DNA from: Mytilus galloprovincialis
Taxonomy: Eukaryota; Mollusca; Bivalvia; Mytilida; Mytilidae
DNA: 64,000 nt
Assembly: GCF_965363235.1 (NCBI RefSeq)
Contig: NC_134847.1
Coordinates: 63,024,439-63,088,438, forward strand
Reading direction: 5' to 3'
A model generated the notes under the pieces. That model did not search any database and was not told the origin of the DNA. It saw only the letters and a list, made by a program, of their open reading frames with translations. Shown here piece after piece: positions 35,051-46,399 of this stretch; the first letter of the stretch is position 1; every line of letters begins with the position of its first letter. The translations under genes were made by a program, and so were the position numbers.

Positions 35051-35699
35051 AAATCAATTGAAAAATGTATTCAGTCAAGTAAACAATCTGAGATTGACTT
35101 AGAGTACCTGTGAAAAAAAAATCATAATAAGTCTTAGCGTGGACATTCTAGTAAGTCTACATCAAGAATTGTGATTTAATTGATTATGCGTAATGTTTCA
35201 ATGTTCCAATATATGTGTATTTTAACTATATTCGCAATATTTATGAAGCTGTTCACAAATTCATGTGATATGACCAAAAATTGTAAAGATTTTTTAAAAT
35301 TAGAAATGCATGTCAAAATAGTAACAGGCATTTTGCTTTTTCTTAGCATACTATGATGTATGTGTTTTGCTATATTTTGAGTTTCGAACGGTGACCTTTT
35401 GTTGCATACATTTAAATCATTTGGTCTCATGTCGACAGTTGTCTCAATAGCAATCACAACACTTCCAAATAGTAAGTTCTTTACATTTTACCTTAGCCTT
35501 GTCAAATTGGTAAACCTTAAACACAGGACTGGCCTCAGTTATTTCTTTTCAAAATTGCTTTGAAATTTGTCTGCTGTCAATGAGTCCAGCTCCTCTCCAA
35601 TTTCACACGAAAAGATCTTCTGAGACGATTCAGGCAATGCCAGAATCTTCTAACAATAATAAAACTGATAATTAAAGCTAAATAAAGATATTTTCCTGT

Positions 35700-36110
35700 T
35701 CACTGTCAGGACACCTGCATTATAAAAATAGAAAATCCGTTGTTGTCGGAACAGTGGAAATCTTTGCGACGTCAGAAATATGCCAATTATCGTATCCACA
35801 ATCCCGTCCTATATTCCTCGAATGTGACTTTCATGTTACGCTGATCGCGAGTTGGTGCTTACACGAGGGACACGACAGATGTGGAGCAATATCAGCTTTT
35901 CGTTCCGAAGCAGCTGACGCAAACCCCCCACCCCATCCCCGGATGATTTTATTGGGGTTTCGTGTTGCTTAGACTTAAGTTGTATGTGATTTTTGTTCTG
36001 TAACGTTGTTTGTTTTTCGTCGTTTTTTGTTTTTGTTATGTCATGTCAGTTTGGTTTCGATTTATGAGTAGTTTGAATATACCTTGATATCTTTCGTCTC
36101 TATTGTAAAC
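35700..36110 (+). repeat. Diverged retroelement 3'-end repeat
   Basis: Contains CGACGTCAGAAATATGCCAA, ATCCACAATCCCGTCC, TCCCCGGATGATTTTATTGG and GGGTTTCGTGTTGCTTAGAC. It ends with the GTCAGTTTGGTTTCGATTTATGAG block shared with 32640-32680. A 72-codon frame at 35754-35972 is repeat-derived. Confidence 0.6.
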
Positions 36111-36119
36111 ATTCATTAA

Positions 36120-39100
36120 ACTTTATTATAAATCACGTGAAATTGATACGCTTTTGATAAAGACGAAAAGAGTAGTGTTCATTCCATTCATTGATACGGA
36201 CGGATATCAGTCTTCTACATATTTTGTAGATTTAGCGACAACAATGACAACATGCATTCATTTCTAATATCTCTGATAACACGTCATCACTCAGCTGTAA
36301 TATTTCATCAACAAAGTTTCGATCATTGTACTACAACAGTAGTTTAAGCAAACATTCACATTATTTATTGATCGATTATTATTTGTATTTTGTTTATTTT
36401 TTCGGTGTTTAAATATTAGTTGACAGTGGTGTAATTTAAAATGTTTACATAAATAAGTACAGTACAGTTAACATGTGCGTTCGAAATATATATTGTTTAT
36501 TTTGAAAAGTAATAAACCAAAGAAAACGTTATAAATGTGTTTGACGCTAGCATCGATGAACAGCAAGATATAATACTCTTACCTTACTTCTACATGTTCT
36601 ACAACTTGCTGTGTACTGCATGCAAACAATGTGTGATCGTTGGTTTTTTGGTGTGAGTTGGTACCTCTGTTATGGTGTTACTATGCTATATAACTTTTTT
36701 TCAGAATATTTGTTTCCAAATCTATAAGAAAAATAAACTTCTACTTTAATTCTGATATTTTTCACTTTGCATGTAAATTGATCACAGTATTATTGGTGTT
36801 TCGTTCTTAGTGTGGCAATTATAAAGACATGTGTAATGTTGTTTTGTTGCCACTTTTTAGTGGGCAGCAAAGTAATTTCCAATGTTACAAAAATTAATAC
36901 AGTACAATTGAAAACGAGAACGTTGAAAAAGCAGTTTTTGTTCGAAGGGGAAAAACCTCCTCATGCATTTTCTCAGCTACTAGTATTTGTTATTTATTTA
37001 TTTAACTGAATGTTCTGTTGTAACGTATATATACTGTCTAATATGTATTCAAATACAAAGTTATGAATTATGACTGCTTGTAAACACTAACCATTTGTAT
37101 TAAATAAAGGGCGTGTTCTCATTTCGCCTTAGCTGTAAATTCCAGGTATAAAAGGTAAAAAATATATAAGGCCAGATGGGAATTGAACTAAGGCGAAATG
37201 TGAATTTAGATAAAAAATATTAAATAAACAAATTACACCTCTGTGTTTTTATAACAATTTAAACAACATGTAATTAGGGAATTGTTTCTCTTGAATTATT
37301 ACTTTTAATAAAAGTGACCATTTTTATGATTTCAAAAGTTGTGAAATCAGGAAAAATCTACAATAAAAAAAAATGTAGTTGGAAAGTTGCTTCTCTTGAA
37401 ATATTGTTTGTTTCATATTTAATAAAAGTTGCAACTTTTTTTTAATTCATGCAGTTAGAAAAATCAAAATAATTTAATTATCCTTTACATTATGCAACAC
37501 AAAAAGTTTAATAGAAAAAAAAACACATATTTTCCCACAGACTTGTTTTAAATCACATAACAGAAACTTTAATAAAAAAAAATAAAGCGGACCCTAGACC
37601 AAGGGTCTTTGTTAAAGGTAATAGAGTCCATGGGATAGGGTAAATGATATCCATCACATAAATCAATCAAAATCTTGCATTTTGGCACAAAGTATAATCA
37701 AGTAAAATATGTACTGTTAACATATTTATCATGCATGGTATTGTAAACAGAATTATTGTGACATTACAGAAGATCATGTTGTTCTAAAAAAAAACATACA
37801 ACATTCTTACTCTGGTGATGATGTAGGTGTACCAACTGATATTTATATTTATATATGGTTTATATATTTACAATAAGCGAGTAACCAAGCTTTCCGTAAC
37901 CAATAGTACTTATTTTAAAGTGTAAGCATATTCCAAACATAACCAAATATTGAAGATGGAAACTTTCTCACCCATTGCTCACCCATCCCTTACAGTGAAT
38001 ATCTAAGTGATATATATATTATTTTCATCAAAATCAAGTATAACACATTTTATACCTGAGCAATAAAACAAAACAAAAACTGACACCAACGCAATATCAC
38101 ACTAACGAGAAAAACTTTTGACACGTTTGTCTAGCACATATAAATTATCATACGTGATATTCTAATATCAATGTCTCCTGAAGTTTGTGTGGTGTCCTTT
38201 AACCAGTTGAATTTCGTTATAAACCGTAAAAAGGCTGGTCCATTAATGTTGTTTAAACAATAGATAACTTACTGATGATAATCTCTTTGTTATCACTGAA
38301 GATATTTAATTTCTTTTAAGACCATCACTTAAGTGTGACGTTAGATACGCTTGAAAGTCGGTTTTTTTTAAATGACTTACAAATATTCAAAACCATATTG
38401 TATTTCTACAGGTATTTTTACTACATGTAATAGCCAGCATGACACATAATCAATTGATTATCTAATATTTTACATTTTCGTTAGTTTGTTTCCAGAGGGA
38501 GGTGAATAATATTGATAGGTAAAATTCAGTATTTTTCTTATTCGATCGATTTTTAAGCTTTTATTGTTTGGATTCAAAAGGAAGAAATATTTATGTTCAT
38601 TAATGAAGAAATGTGATTTAAGGATATTCCATTCGTTTTATAAAGCTTTCGGTTGTTTCAGTAAATATTGTTTTAAATTGTGATCTTAAAAAAGCAAGAA
38701 ACTGTCAAATATTATGTCGTATGTTAAATAATGTAGTAAACATTAATTGAAATGCATGAAAGCAATCACGCTTGTTAACATCTGTTCATATTTTTTCCGT
38801 AACTGCGAAATTATGGATTATTATTTCCGATTGAAGTGTTTGCATTTAATTTGTTCTATAAAATATATGAAATAGAGTTTCGCCAGTGTTAATTAACCAA
38901 CCACCTATTTAACATAAATAATTTTATCGGCAAACTGCAGTATGTTTAGTACATATTTAGAAAAAGAATCAACAACACTAATTAAGTTGTGTTTTATTTT
39001 GTCTTTTCGCAACTAGCATGCAGATATTTCAAATGGTATGAGATTTTTTTTACAGTAAATCTTATTTTAATACATGTTTGACCTTCGTCGTAGATTATTT

Positions 39101-39390
39101 TGTAACATTTGATTTAATATGTATGACAACTTTTGCCTTACATTTTCACGTCATTATTAAGGTTGATTGGAAAGCGGCATTCTGATCTGCTTAGTAGTTG
39201 TGTTTTATGGTGTATCTACTTACATAATGTCTTGAAACTTGACACAGAACAACTAAATGGCAGACATAAAGTTTTGTTAACGTTTTTTTTTTTTTAATTT
39301 ATTTTAGGATAATAAGTTATAAAAAATCAAACAAAAAAAATATGTATATTCTGTAAAATATTTATCTTCAATAAAGTATCAGTAAAATGT
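36120..39390. other. Long AT-rich stretch with one small hairpin
   Basis: No supported gene. At 37113-37203 there are inverted arms of about 25 bp (TTCTCATTTCGCCTTAGCTG and GAACTAAGGCGAAATGTGAA), about 40 bp apart. This is a tiny foldback repeat. Several A- and T-runs occur near 37365-37580. Confidence 0.5.
37113..37203. repeat. Small foldback with CATTTCGCCTTAG arms
   Basis: Left CATTTCGCCTTAGCTGTAAA and right AATTGAACTAAGGCGAAATG are imperfect reverse complements separated by about 40 bp. Non-coding. Confidence 0.6.
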
Positions 39391-39396
39391 TTTCTG

Positions 39397-39745
39397 TCTT
39401 CTGGTACTTCTATAGATAATATAAACTGTAAGTGAGTGTCCAGATAACTTTGTAGATGTACCATAGAAATTAAACACTTCGTATCGATGTTATTTTCTGG
39501 ATTTCAAATTTTTCATGACGATTTAACCAGATGTGAAAGTATTGGTGCTCCATTAACGTGTATGCCTTCTTCTAGATGTCACTGATAGTTCTGTATTAGA
39601 TAAGTGTTTATAATGATTAATTGGTTACGTCAAAAAAGTTATTTCTAAAAATTCCACCCAGTCAGAGGTGGATGATTTTGTATCGTTGTCGAACTGAATA
39701 TGTTTAGGAAATATAATCCTACATGGGGTGTTGATTTTACTGGAT
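39397..39745 (-). pseudogene. Relic of the small secreted protein family (copy between 2 and 3)
   Basis: Compared on the plus strand with copy 3, the same landmarks appear in order: ATAGATAATATAAACTG (stop-codon region), AACTTTGTAGATGTACCATA (YIYKV region), CTTCTAGATGTCACTGATAG (LSLTTRS region), TTGGTTACGTCAAA (FDVTN region), GATGATTTTGTATCGTTGTC (ETKSY region) and AATCCTACATGGGGTG (N-terminal strand). The middle part, including the two-cysteine segment, is largely gone or unalignable, and no long open frame remains. Orientation matches all the other family members, so it is a dead tandem duplicate. Confidence 0.75.
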
Positions 39746-39779
39746 AAAATATCTCAGCTGTGTGAAAAAAAGTCAAATT

Positions 39780-40900
39780 ATAAAACTGTGAATTGACACT
39801 TAATATTTGACCACACTATACAAACGAGTAATTAATGATACATCAAAATGAAACAAAAGTAGCTCTTTTTAATTTTCTAATGCATAAAAGGCGGATTAAT
39901 ATGTCTTTTATAATGTGAAAATTCACTCGAAGGAAACAAATACAAGCTGAAATTGTGAATAGTTATCAAAGGTGTCTTGAAAAGTTCACGATACAAATAA
40001 AAAACGCAAACAAATAAATAAATGATTTCTTTTGCCTTGTGATTTAGGAGTTTGATCGTTCATCATGAGAGTAAATCAAGAAAAAAGTTGCGGCTGCATC
40101 AATTTGTAAAGTGTTTTTTTTTGTTTTTTTGTTTTTATTTATTTACTAAAGAACAATTTAATTTCATATGCAACACATATTTCAGATGAATCACATTTCA
40201 AGTTACACTTTTTGTAAAACAAAAAAAAAATGGTTATGGGCTAATGATAAATGGTTTATGACAACTATCGCGTATACAATTTTATTTTGTAAACAAAACT
40301 CTTTTGACATTCTTACAAATACTGATAAATTACGCCAAATGGTACAATGTATAATTCATCACTATTTTGTAGAGCGTAAGTATGTATAGGAGAAACAAAG
40401 CATACTGCCCAGGCTTTTCATTTATTTAAAAAAAATATGATTTTTAAAGACCGTGTATATAAAAATTGTTAAATGAAATAGCTCACAATACAATAAAAAC
40501 ATAAATTGGAAATACAAATATCAAATTAATCTAACATCAAATAAAAAGAAAAATTACTATGAATATAACAAAGCAATCAGACATTGAAAAACACAACAAA
40601 GTGCTATGTTAAAGTTTTGATCACTAAGAGTTTTCGTAACATAAATTCGAATGATTTTTGTTGTTGTTGTTTTTTTAGATTGTTGGAGGTTGACGCCACC
40701 TTCATTCAACATTTCTTATCATATCATGGGGGTCAAGTTTCAATAGTGGAGGAAACTATATTAACAGTTGAAATATAGAGTTCACTCTTTGTTGTGAGGA
40801 ACATTAAAAAGTCAATAAAGTAAATGTATATATATATGTATCCGAAAAAAGAATTCATTAGGGTCAAATTAATTCTAAAGAAGGTGTAGTGAATATATAG
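39780..40900. other. AT-rich stretch, no supported gene
   Basis: Only short A/T-rich open frames (for example 40168-40389). Nothing recognised. Confidence 0.5.
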
Positions 40901-40904
40901 AATT

Positions 40905-40990
40905 GAGAATGGAAACGAGAAATGTGTCAAAGAAACAACAACCCGACCATAGACCAGAAAATAGACCAAGACCACCAATGAATCTTCGAG
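40905..40990 (-). repeat. Short repeat R2 (reverse copy)
   Basis: GAATGGAAACGAGAAATGTG, then CAAAGAAACAACAACCCGAC, then CATAGACCAGAAAATAG. The reverse of the short piece inserted at 34850-34920, and parallel to 45340-45400. Confidence 0.65.
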
Positions 40991-42200
40991 ACAAGCCCGC
41001 ACGAAGACGTATCAGAATTATTTAATAGTTAAACGATTATGAGAGAAATCCTGAAAATGTATGCATATAAGAGTATAAACTGCATACTGATATATGGAAT
41101 TAATTGGTTATGTAATTTAAACACATTTATTCAGAACATTAGTGAAATGGATTGGAGAGCAGTAAAATTCCAATACAAAGCAACATGGCACCTTCCAGTG
41201 TGCATTACAATTTATATTCAAAGGGAGATGACTCAAATTGTATCACATCAAACTACTGATATTCATCAAAGACGCTCTTTTACCGTGTTGTAAAATTGGT
41301 GTTCACGGGAAAAATCTGATTTAAAATGAGTAAAAGAGAGAATAATACGCATAGAATAAAAAAAAAACTTCAATTACTCGTAATGCGGATTTTGTCGGGC
41401 GTCATAGTAGTGCGCTCTACATAGAGTCATATAGCAAGATAGCATATCATAACATAACAGATTAATGCCTCTTCTGAAAATTTGAAGTCCCTTTAATAAA
41501 TTGGTTACTTTAACTAAAAAAATATCAATAAAATATTGTTTCGGTATCAAGTGTGTGTTTTACAACAATATTTCGGTATTTATCACTAGTTCCTTAATTT
41601 CTTTGTAATAACTCATCATTAACTTTGGTAATAAAATGAAATCTGTGGAACTAACGATTTGTAGATAATAAAAAACCTCTTTTGATGTTATAGTTTTATG
41701 GTCCTTTTGATTCTGTTGACAGATTTGACTTTCAACTATTTACACTACACTTACATACAATTTTATATATCAAAAATATTTCTGCTTAATTGAATGGTCG
41801 TTTTGGTAAATCTGAATGCAAATATATGAACTGCAACTAATTTTACTGTCTTATTAGGTAGATATTCCAGATAAACTCACTGCACGTGTGTTTAGATGAT
41901 TGATTGCTTGTAGGTATTCCTGTTGGCACCAATCGCGCCTCTTTAATAGAATAGCCATTATCTTCTTTTTCTGTTATGAATCACAGTTGATGACCAAACT
42001 CAGTAAGGAACCGTCTAAATTCCATTCAAATAATCACGAGTACACTGCCGAAATTTACCCTCAGAAAATGTTAACGATTAAAACTGTCCTATCTTAATCT
42101 AGATATTTTAGTTCGCACGGGAAACTCTACACTACGATTTTCGACGCACAGGACTGAATATTAAACCAACAAAAAAAATCCATGCATATTTGAACACTCT
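40991..42200. other. No supported gene
   Basis: Short open frames (41039-41293, 41900-42097) lack recognisable content. At 41905-41940 the plus strand reads ATTCCTGTTGGCACCAATCG, which resembles the GIPMGTN RT motif. The neighbouring TTTAATAGAATAGCC and TCAGTAAGGAACCG could be a very decayed RT piece on the plus strand, but I cannot follow it further. Confidence 0.35.
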
Positions 42201-42204
42201 GTTG

Positions 42205-42435
42205 TTGGCATATCGATGGCTTGCACTGTCAAACAAGTGAGAGGTTAAGCTCGCTATAAAACTATATTTAATCCACCATTTTCTCCTCAAGAAAATGCAT
42301 GTACCAAATCATTAATATGACAGTTGTTGTTTATTCGTTTGTTACGTATGAGCTTTTGATTTTGACATTTGATTAGGGACTTCCCGATTTAAATGGGAAT
42401 TCATTATTTTTGTGATTTTACTTTTGACTCAATTC
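42205..42435 (-). repeat. Interspersed repeat R1, reverse copy
   Basis: CTCGCTATAAAACTATATTT, then CCACCATTTTCTCCTCAAG, then CATTTGATTAGGGACTTCCC. Matches 49560-49790 and 61565-61845 in the same orientation, and the long copies at 10975 and 42690 in reverse. Confidence 0.75.
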
Positions 42436-42689
42436 GCCCATAACAAAGAATTTATACATCCTAAAACTTATTCTAGGGCAATCGAATCTTTGGTAATTGT
42501 GTATATAAGTATGCCATTTTTTTTATTTCTTTCCGAGGGAAAGTCAGATGAATGTTTTTATGTCCAAAGACAAGTATGTATGCATATTTAGTACGATGTC
42601 GTATTGAAATCGCTGTTCAGTGTTCATGTCGGTTGTTGTCTTTTTTGTAATCGAGACTTTAAAAAAAATCCCAAGAATGCTGGCACAAC

Positions 42690-43280
42690 CTTAAAAAGTA
42701 AAATCACAAAAATACTGAACTTAGAGGAAAATCTAATCGGAATGTCCATAATCGCATGGCAAAATTAAATAATAAAAAAATATCAAAAATAATCAAAAAC
42801 GAATGGACAAGAACTGTCATATTCCTAACTTGGTACAGGCATTTTTAAATGTAGAAAATGGTGGATTAAACCTGGTTTTATAAAGCTAACCCTCTCACTT
42901 TGTTGACAGTCTCATCACATTCCGTAATATTTACATTGATGCGTGAACTAAACAGACATAAAAAATAATATAGTCAAAATATGGGTACAGCAGTCATCAT
43001 CGTGTAACAATTTTAAAAGGAACAATTTAACAGAATACAAAAACATCTATCTACAAACACATTCATTGATTCGCGTGTCCGACGTCAGAAAATTATATAC
43101 GCTACATATTTTTGTCGTTCAATGTTTATACATACAATTTTAAAATTTTAGCAGACAGGGTTAAAAAAAAATCAAAAGTATGTAAGAATTAATTTCAGAA
43201 ATAGTCCGAGATTTAAAATAGTTCAAAAGTTAAATAGAATTTATAAGAATCTACAAATAGTTCATTCCATTACGCGATTG
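42690..43280 (+). repeat. Interspersed repeat R1, long copy beside an RT fragment
   Basis: Near-parallel to 11095-11690 over about 590 bp. It lies 3' of the minus-strand RT fragment at 43590-43890. Between them is a piece (GGGATGTGTAAGTACCGAGC, about 43455) like the 3' blocks near 24130. Confidence 0.8.
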
Positions 43281-43589
43281 AATAATTTTGACGTTTGTGG
43301 TTCAACGTACTTTCTAATTCATAATAGAAATATATCACAATGACATATACTAGAACAATATCATACTGACGGGATATTTTAAAGTACAGTCACGTTATAA
43401 GAACCAAAGAAACACAAAAAGTCGCATATACAAAACACACCAGCAAAACACATTGACGGGATGTGTAAGTACCGAGCCACGTTAAATGGATATTACATAA
43501 AATAATCCAACAGTAAAAGTAATATTAATAATATAACAAAGAAAAATGAAAGAACAATAAAACACGTTGTTAAGATGATAAACAACATC

Positions 43590-43890
43590 AGTACCTTCCG
43601 ATGAACTTTTTTTAGAAAAAGGACGAGACATTCTTTGACATACCCCTGGTTCATCAACTTTCTACTCAGACACTGATGACGTTTTACAAATTTACAAAGT
43701 CTGAGTAGGAGCTGCAAGCTCTTGAATATCGCATAAGTTGGGAAATATATATCCCATATGCATGTGAAGTTGGTATATTGCTACTAAGGTGGGGAAAATT
43801 TATAATTTCAAAATTAAAATCGTCTCGTTTGTCATAGATTCTGGTTCTGAGATGACTGTGTAAGTCAAATTTGAGATATAAGTCTAAAAA
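43590..43890 (-). mobile_element. Reverse-transcriptase fragment, extreme C-terminus
   Basis: Nearly the same sequence as 990-1230 of the copy at 854-1630: LDLYLKFDLHSHL, IYDKRDDFNFEIINFP, YGIYISQL and KRHQCLSRKLMNQGYVKE. The recent common origin with the first copy is plain from the nucleotide match. A short fragment only, dead. Confidence 0.85.
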
Positions 43891-43914
43891 AAAAAGTGGC
43901 AATAGTAGACCTCG

Positions 43915-43980
43915 CTTGTTGCCTGCTTAATGGTTGGGTTGTTGTCTCTTTGACATATTCCTAATTTCCATTTTCACTTT
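43915..43980 (+). repeat. Short repeat R2
   Basis: TGCCTGCTTAATGGTTGGGT, then TGTCTCTTTGACATATTCC, then TTCCATTTTCAC. The forward form of the 40905 and 45340 pieces. It starts directly at the broken end of the RT fragment. Confidence 0.65.
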
Positions 43981-43984
43981 TATT

Positions 43985-44740
43985 CATTAGCTACAAGAAA
44001 TAAAAAAAAACGTTGGTTCAGTCATTTATGAAGTCAAAATATTCGCCTTTTGAAATGATTTTGGTTCAATTTTATCTGTAAGGGCTAAGAAAGCGCTGAT
44101 AAATTATTCACTTTCAAGTGAATAATTCGACCTCATTCAATCCGTTATATATGAATTCACCTCGGTGGTAAATTAGATGGCATCTAAACCGAAAGACACA
44201 TGAAATGGTAATATATATTATCGAGTACATACATAGTAAATTGTTTTTAGACTCTTTATACTTTTAATATACGTTAAAGTTTGTTGGAAATCAAATATGA
44301 GAATTATAATCAAATCGGTGAACACAAATTATGATAGCTAGTGTCTTTATCAATAGATATCACTTAAAAGCAATATTTAGTTACAACATCTATTGATATA
44401 TTTAAATGCAAAAATACTTCCTTATTTGGGGGATTTAAAATCAAACACATTAAACAGTGATTCTTTGGTTAATTTATCATTTATTCAAAGATTGGTTTTG
44501 ATTTGAACAAATGGCATCAAAATACACGTTAAAAGTGTATATGTTTCTTCCTGTTGTTCGACTGGTGTTAGAAACTACAGTTGAAATAAAGTAATCAAAA
44601 CTAAAAATGGCGTTATTTTGAAAGGATTTTTGAAGTGCAAACATGTCAAATACGCATTAAGAGTATTGAAATATGACATAAGTATAATATTTAATATCCT
44701 TGAAATTCTATAAAAATGTTCACTAAAACCTATTTGTCTT
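43985..44740. other. Flank downstream of family copy 3
   Basis: AT-rich, no supported gene. The last 100 bp resemble the sequence downstream of the relic at 39397 (TTGTCTTCCTGCACATCTAG beside CTGTCTTCTGGTACTTCTAT). They are therefore part of the duplicated gene unit, probably its 3' untranslated region. Confidence 0.5.
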
Positions 44741-44749
44741 CCTGCACAT

Positions 44750-45229
44750 CTAGAGATAATATAAAATAAGGCGATTGTATTCGGCGACTTTGTAGATGTA
44801 TTTTTTTCCACGTAAAATTGCCACCTCAAGCTGATCATTTTTCTGCACTTCAAACACTTCCTGGAGAATTAATTGACTGATGAACACTGTTCTTCTTCCT
44901 GGTATACCAGATATTTTTTGACAGGTTTTTTGTTTTGTCCGTTTTAAAGTTATGCATGCGGCGATCTTTAGTTTTCTATGGTTGCTTCTAGTCGTAAGTG
45001 ATAATTCTGCTTTTAACATTCCACCAGTAGGCACAGTAAAGAATCGATTATTGGTTACGTCAAAGGCAGATGTTTGTGAAGTTGTTTTCCATGTGTATGA
45101 TTTTGTTTCAAATTTTAAACTTTTAAAGTTGAGGTTGTATGACCCAACGTACACTGTTGGTTTTGCAACTGTGCAAAGTACCCAAGTCAGCAAAATGAAA
45201 GATTTCAACGGAATAAATGGACACGTCAT
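44750..45229 (-). CDS. Small secreted beta-rich protein, family copy 3 (TNF/C1q-like fold suspected)
   Basis: A 159-residue protein. The signal peptide covers about residues 1-22 (core SFILLTWVLCTVA). The mature part begins VGSYNLNFKSL and TKSYTW. Then come FFTVPTGGMLKAELSLTTRS (about 63-82), IAACITLKRTKQKTC with Cys92 and Cys103, IPGRRTVFISQLILQEVF, VQKNDQLEVAI and GKKYIYKVAEYNRLILYYL (141-159). The start is supported by an acceptor on the minus strand (TTCTGTTGTAG, GTTCATT, ATG), as in copies 1 and 2. It shares more identical residues with copy 2 than with copy 1. The pattern of amphipathic strands ending in a hydrophobic LILYYL fits a TNF/C1q-like sandwich, but no diagnostic motif proves it. 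The plus-strand open frame at 44952-45476 is its shadow. Confidence 0.8.
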   Translation of the reverse strand: MTCPFIPLKSFILLTWVLCTVAKPTVYVGSYNLNFKSLKFETKSYTWKTTSQTSAFDVTNNRFFTVPTGGMLKAELSLTTRSNHRKLKIAACITLKRTKQKTCQKISGIPGRRTVFISQLILQEVFEVQKNDQLEVAILRGKKYIYKVAEYNRLILYYL

Positions 45230-45339
45230 AATGAACCTACAACAGAAAAGAAAACTACCTTTTCATAGTGATTATGATTATAACATACCTGTCGACTACT
45301 GTACACTTATTTTTACATTTTTATCTATTATAAAAATAA

Positions 45340-45975
45340 AATTGAGAATGAAATGGGGAATGTGTCAAAGAGACAACAACCCGATCATAGAGCAGACAAC
45401 AGCAGAAGGTCACCAACAGGTCTTCAATGCAACGAGAAATTCTCGCACCCGGAGGCGTCCTTCAGCTGGCCCCTAAACAAATCTATACTAGTTCAGTGAT
45501 AATGAACACCATACTAAACTCCAAATTGTACACAAGAAACTAAAAGTTAAAATAATACAAGACTAATAAAGGCCAGAGGCTCCTGACTTGGGACAGACGC
45601 AAAAATGCGGCGGGGTTAAACATGTGTGTGAGATCTCAACCCTCCCCTATACCTCTAGCCAATGCAGAAAAGTAAACGCATAACAATACGCACAATAAAA
45701 TTCAGTTCAAGAGAAGTCCGAGTCTGATGTCAGAAGATGTAACCAAAGAAAATAAACAAAATGACAATAAAACATAAATAACATCAGACTACTAGCAGTT
45801 AACTGACATGCCAGCTCCGGACTTCAATTAAACTGATTGAAAAATTATGTCTTCATCATATGAATATTGGCACAATCCTCCCCGTGAGGGGTTTAGTATC
45901 ATACCATCATAACATATATGAGAAGAACATAACCCGTTATCATGCCAACAACTGGTTTATTAATAATAACTGTGT
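45340..45975 (-). repeat. 3' region of the RT element at 45976
   Basis: Blocks GTCCTTCAGCTGGCCCCTAA, CAGAGGCTCCTGACTTGGGA, AATGCGGCGGGGTTAAACAT, GACATGCCAGCTCCGGACTT and CCTCCCCGTGAGGGGTTTAG. I know these as a very common mussel repeat. Here they sit directly 3' of the minus-strand RT C-terminus. The copy of short repeat R2 at 45340-45400 forms the outer edge. Confidence 0.65.
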
Positions 45976-46398
45976 TTAGTTCCGATGTAAAGACCCTATA
46001 AATGAATCAATATTAACGCCAAAATATGCAATCTTTAATGACTTGACAACAGTATCGTAACTATATCCCTTCTTAATAAGTCTATGTAAAGGTTTTGTTA
46101 GCTTCTGAGGCGAATACTGACATTTTTGTGCTTTATAAAGAATATTTCCATAAAATATTGGATGTGAAATACCTGAACGTATAAGAAGTCTGCATGTTGA
46201 TGATCTATATTTACGAATGATGTCCTTATAGCGATGATAAAATTTAGTAAATGTTTTGACTAGTTTATGATATCGAAAACCCTGGTGTAATAATTTTTCA
46301 GTAGTACATAAACTTCTCTCGTTAAAATCTAAAACATTGTTACATACACAAGCGAATCGTACAAGTTGAGATAGATAAACACCGTAAGATGGTGACAA
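45976..46398 (-). mobile_element. Reverse-transcriptase C-terminus, second subfamily
   Basis: About 140 residues on the minus strand: SPSYGVYLSQLVRFACVCN, DFNERSLCTTEKLLHQGFRY, FTKFYHRYKDIIRKY and KKGYSYDTVVKSLKIAYFG. The YGVYLSQLVR block and the spacing to KLLHQGF match the C-terminal part of the other RT fragments. It continues further, with an additional tail (LTKPLHRLIKKGYS) that they lack. It is cut off on its N-terminal side. Confidence 0.8.
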
Positions 46399-46399
46399 T

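Noticed and set aside
44952-45476. A 174-codon open frame on the plus strand
   Set aside because: It runs antisense through intact family copy 3 and into repeat DNA. The minus strand has the signal peptide and conserved family residues, so this is a shadow.
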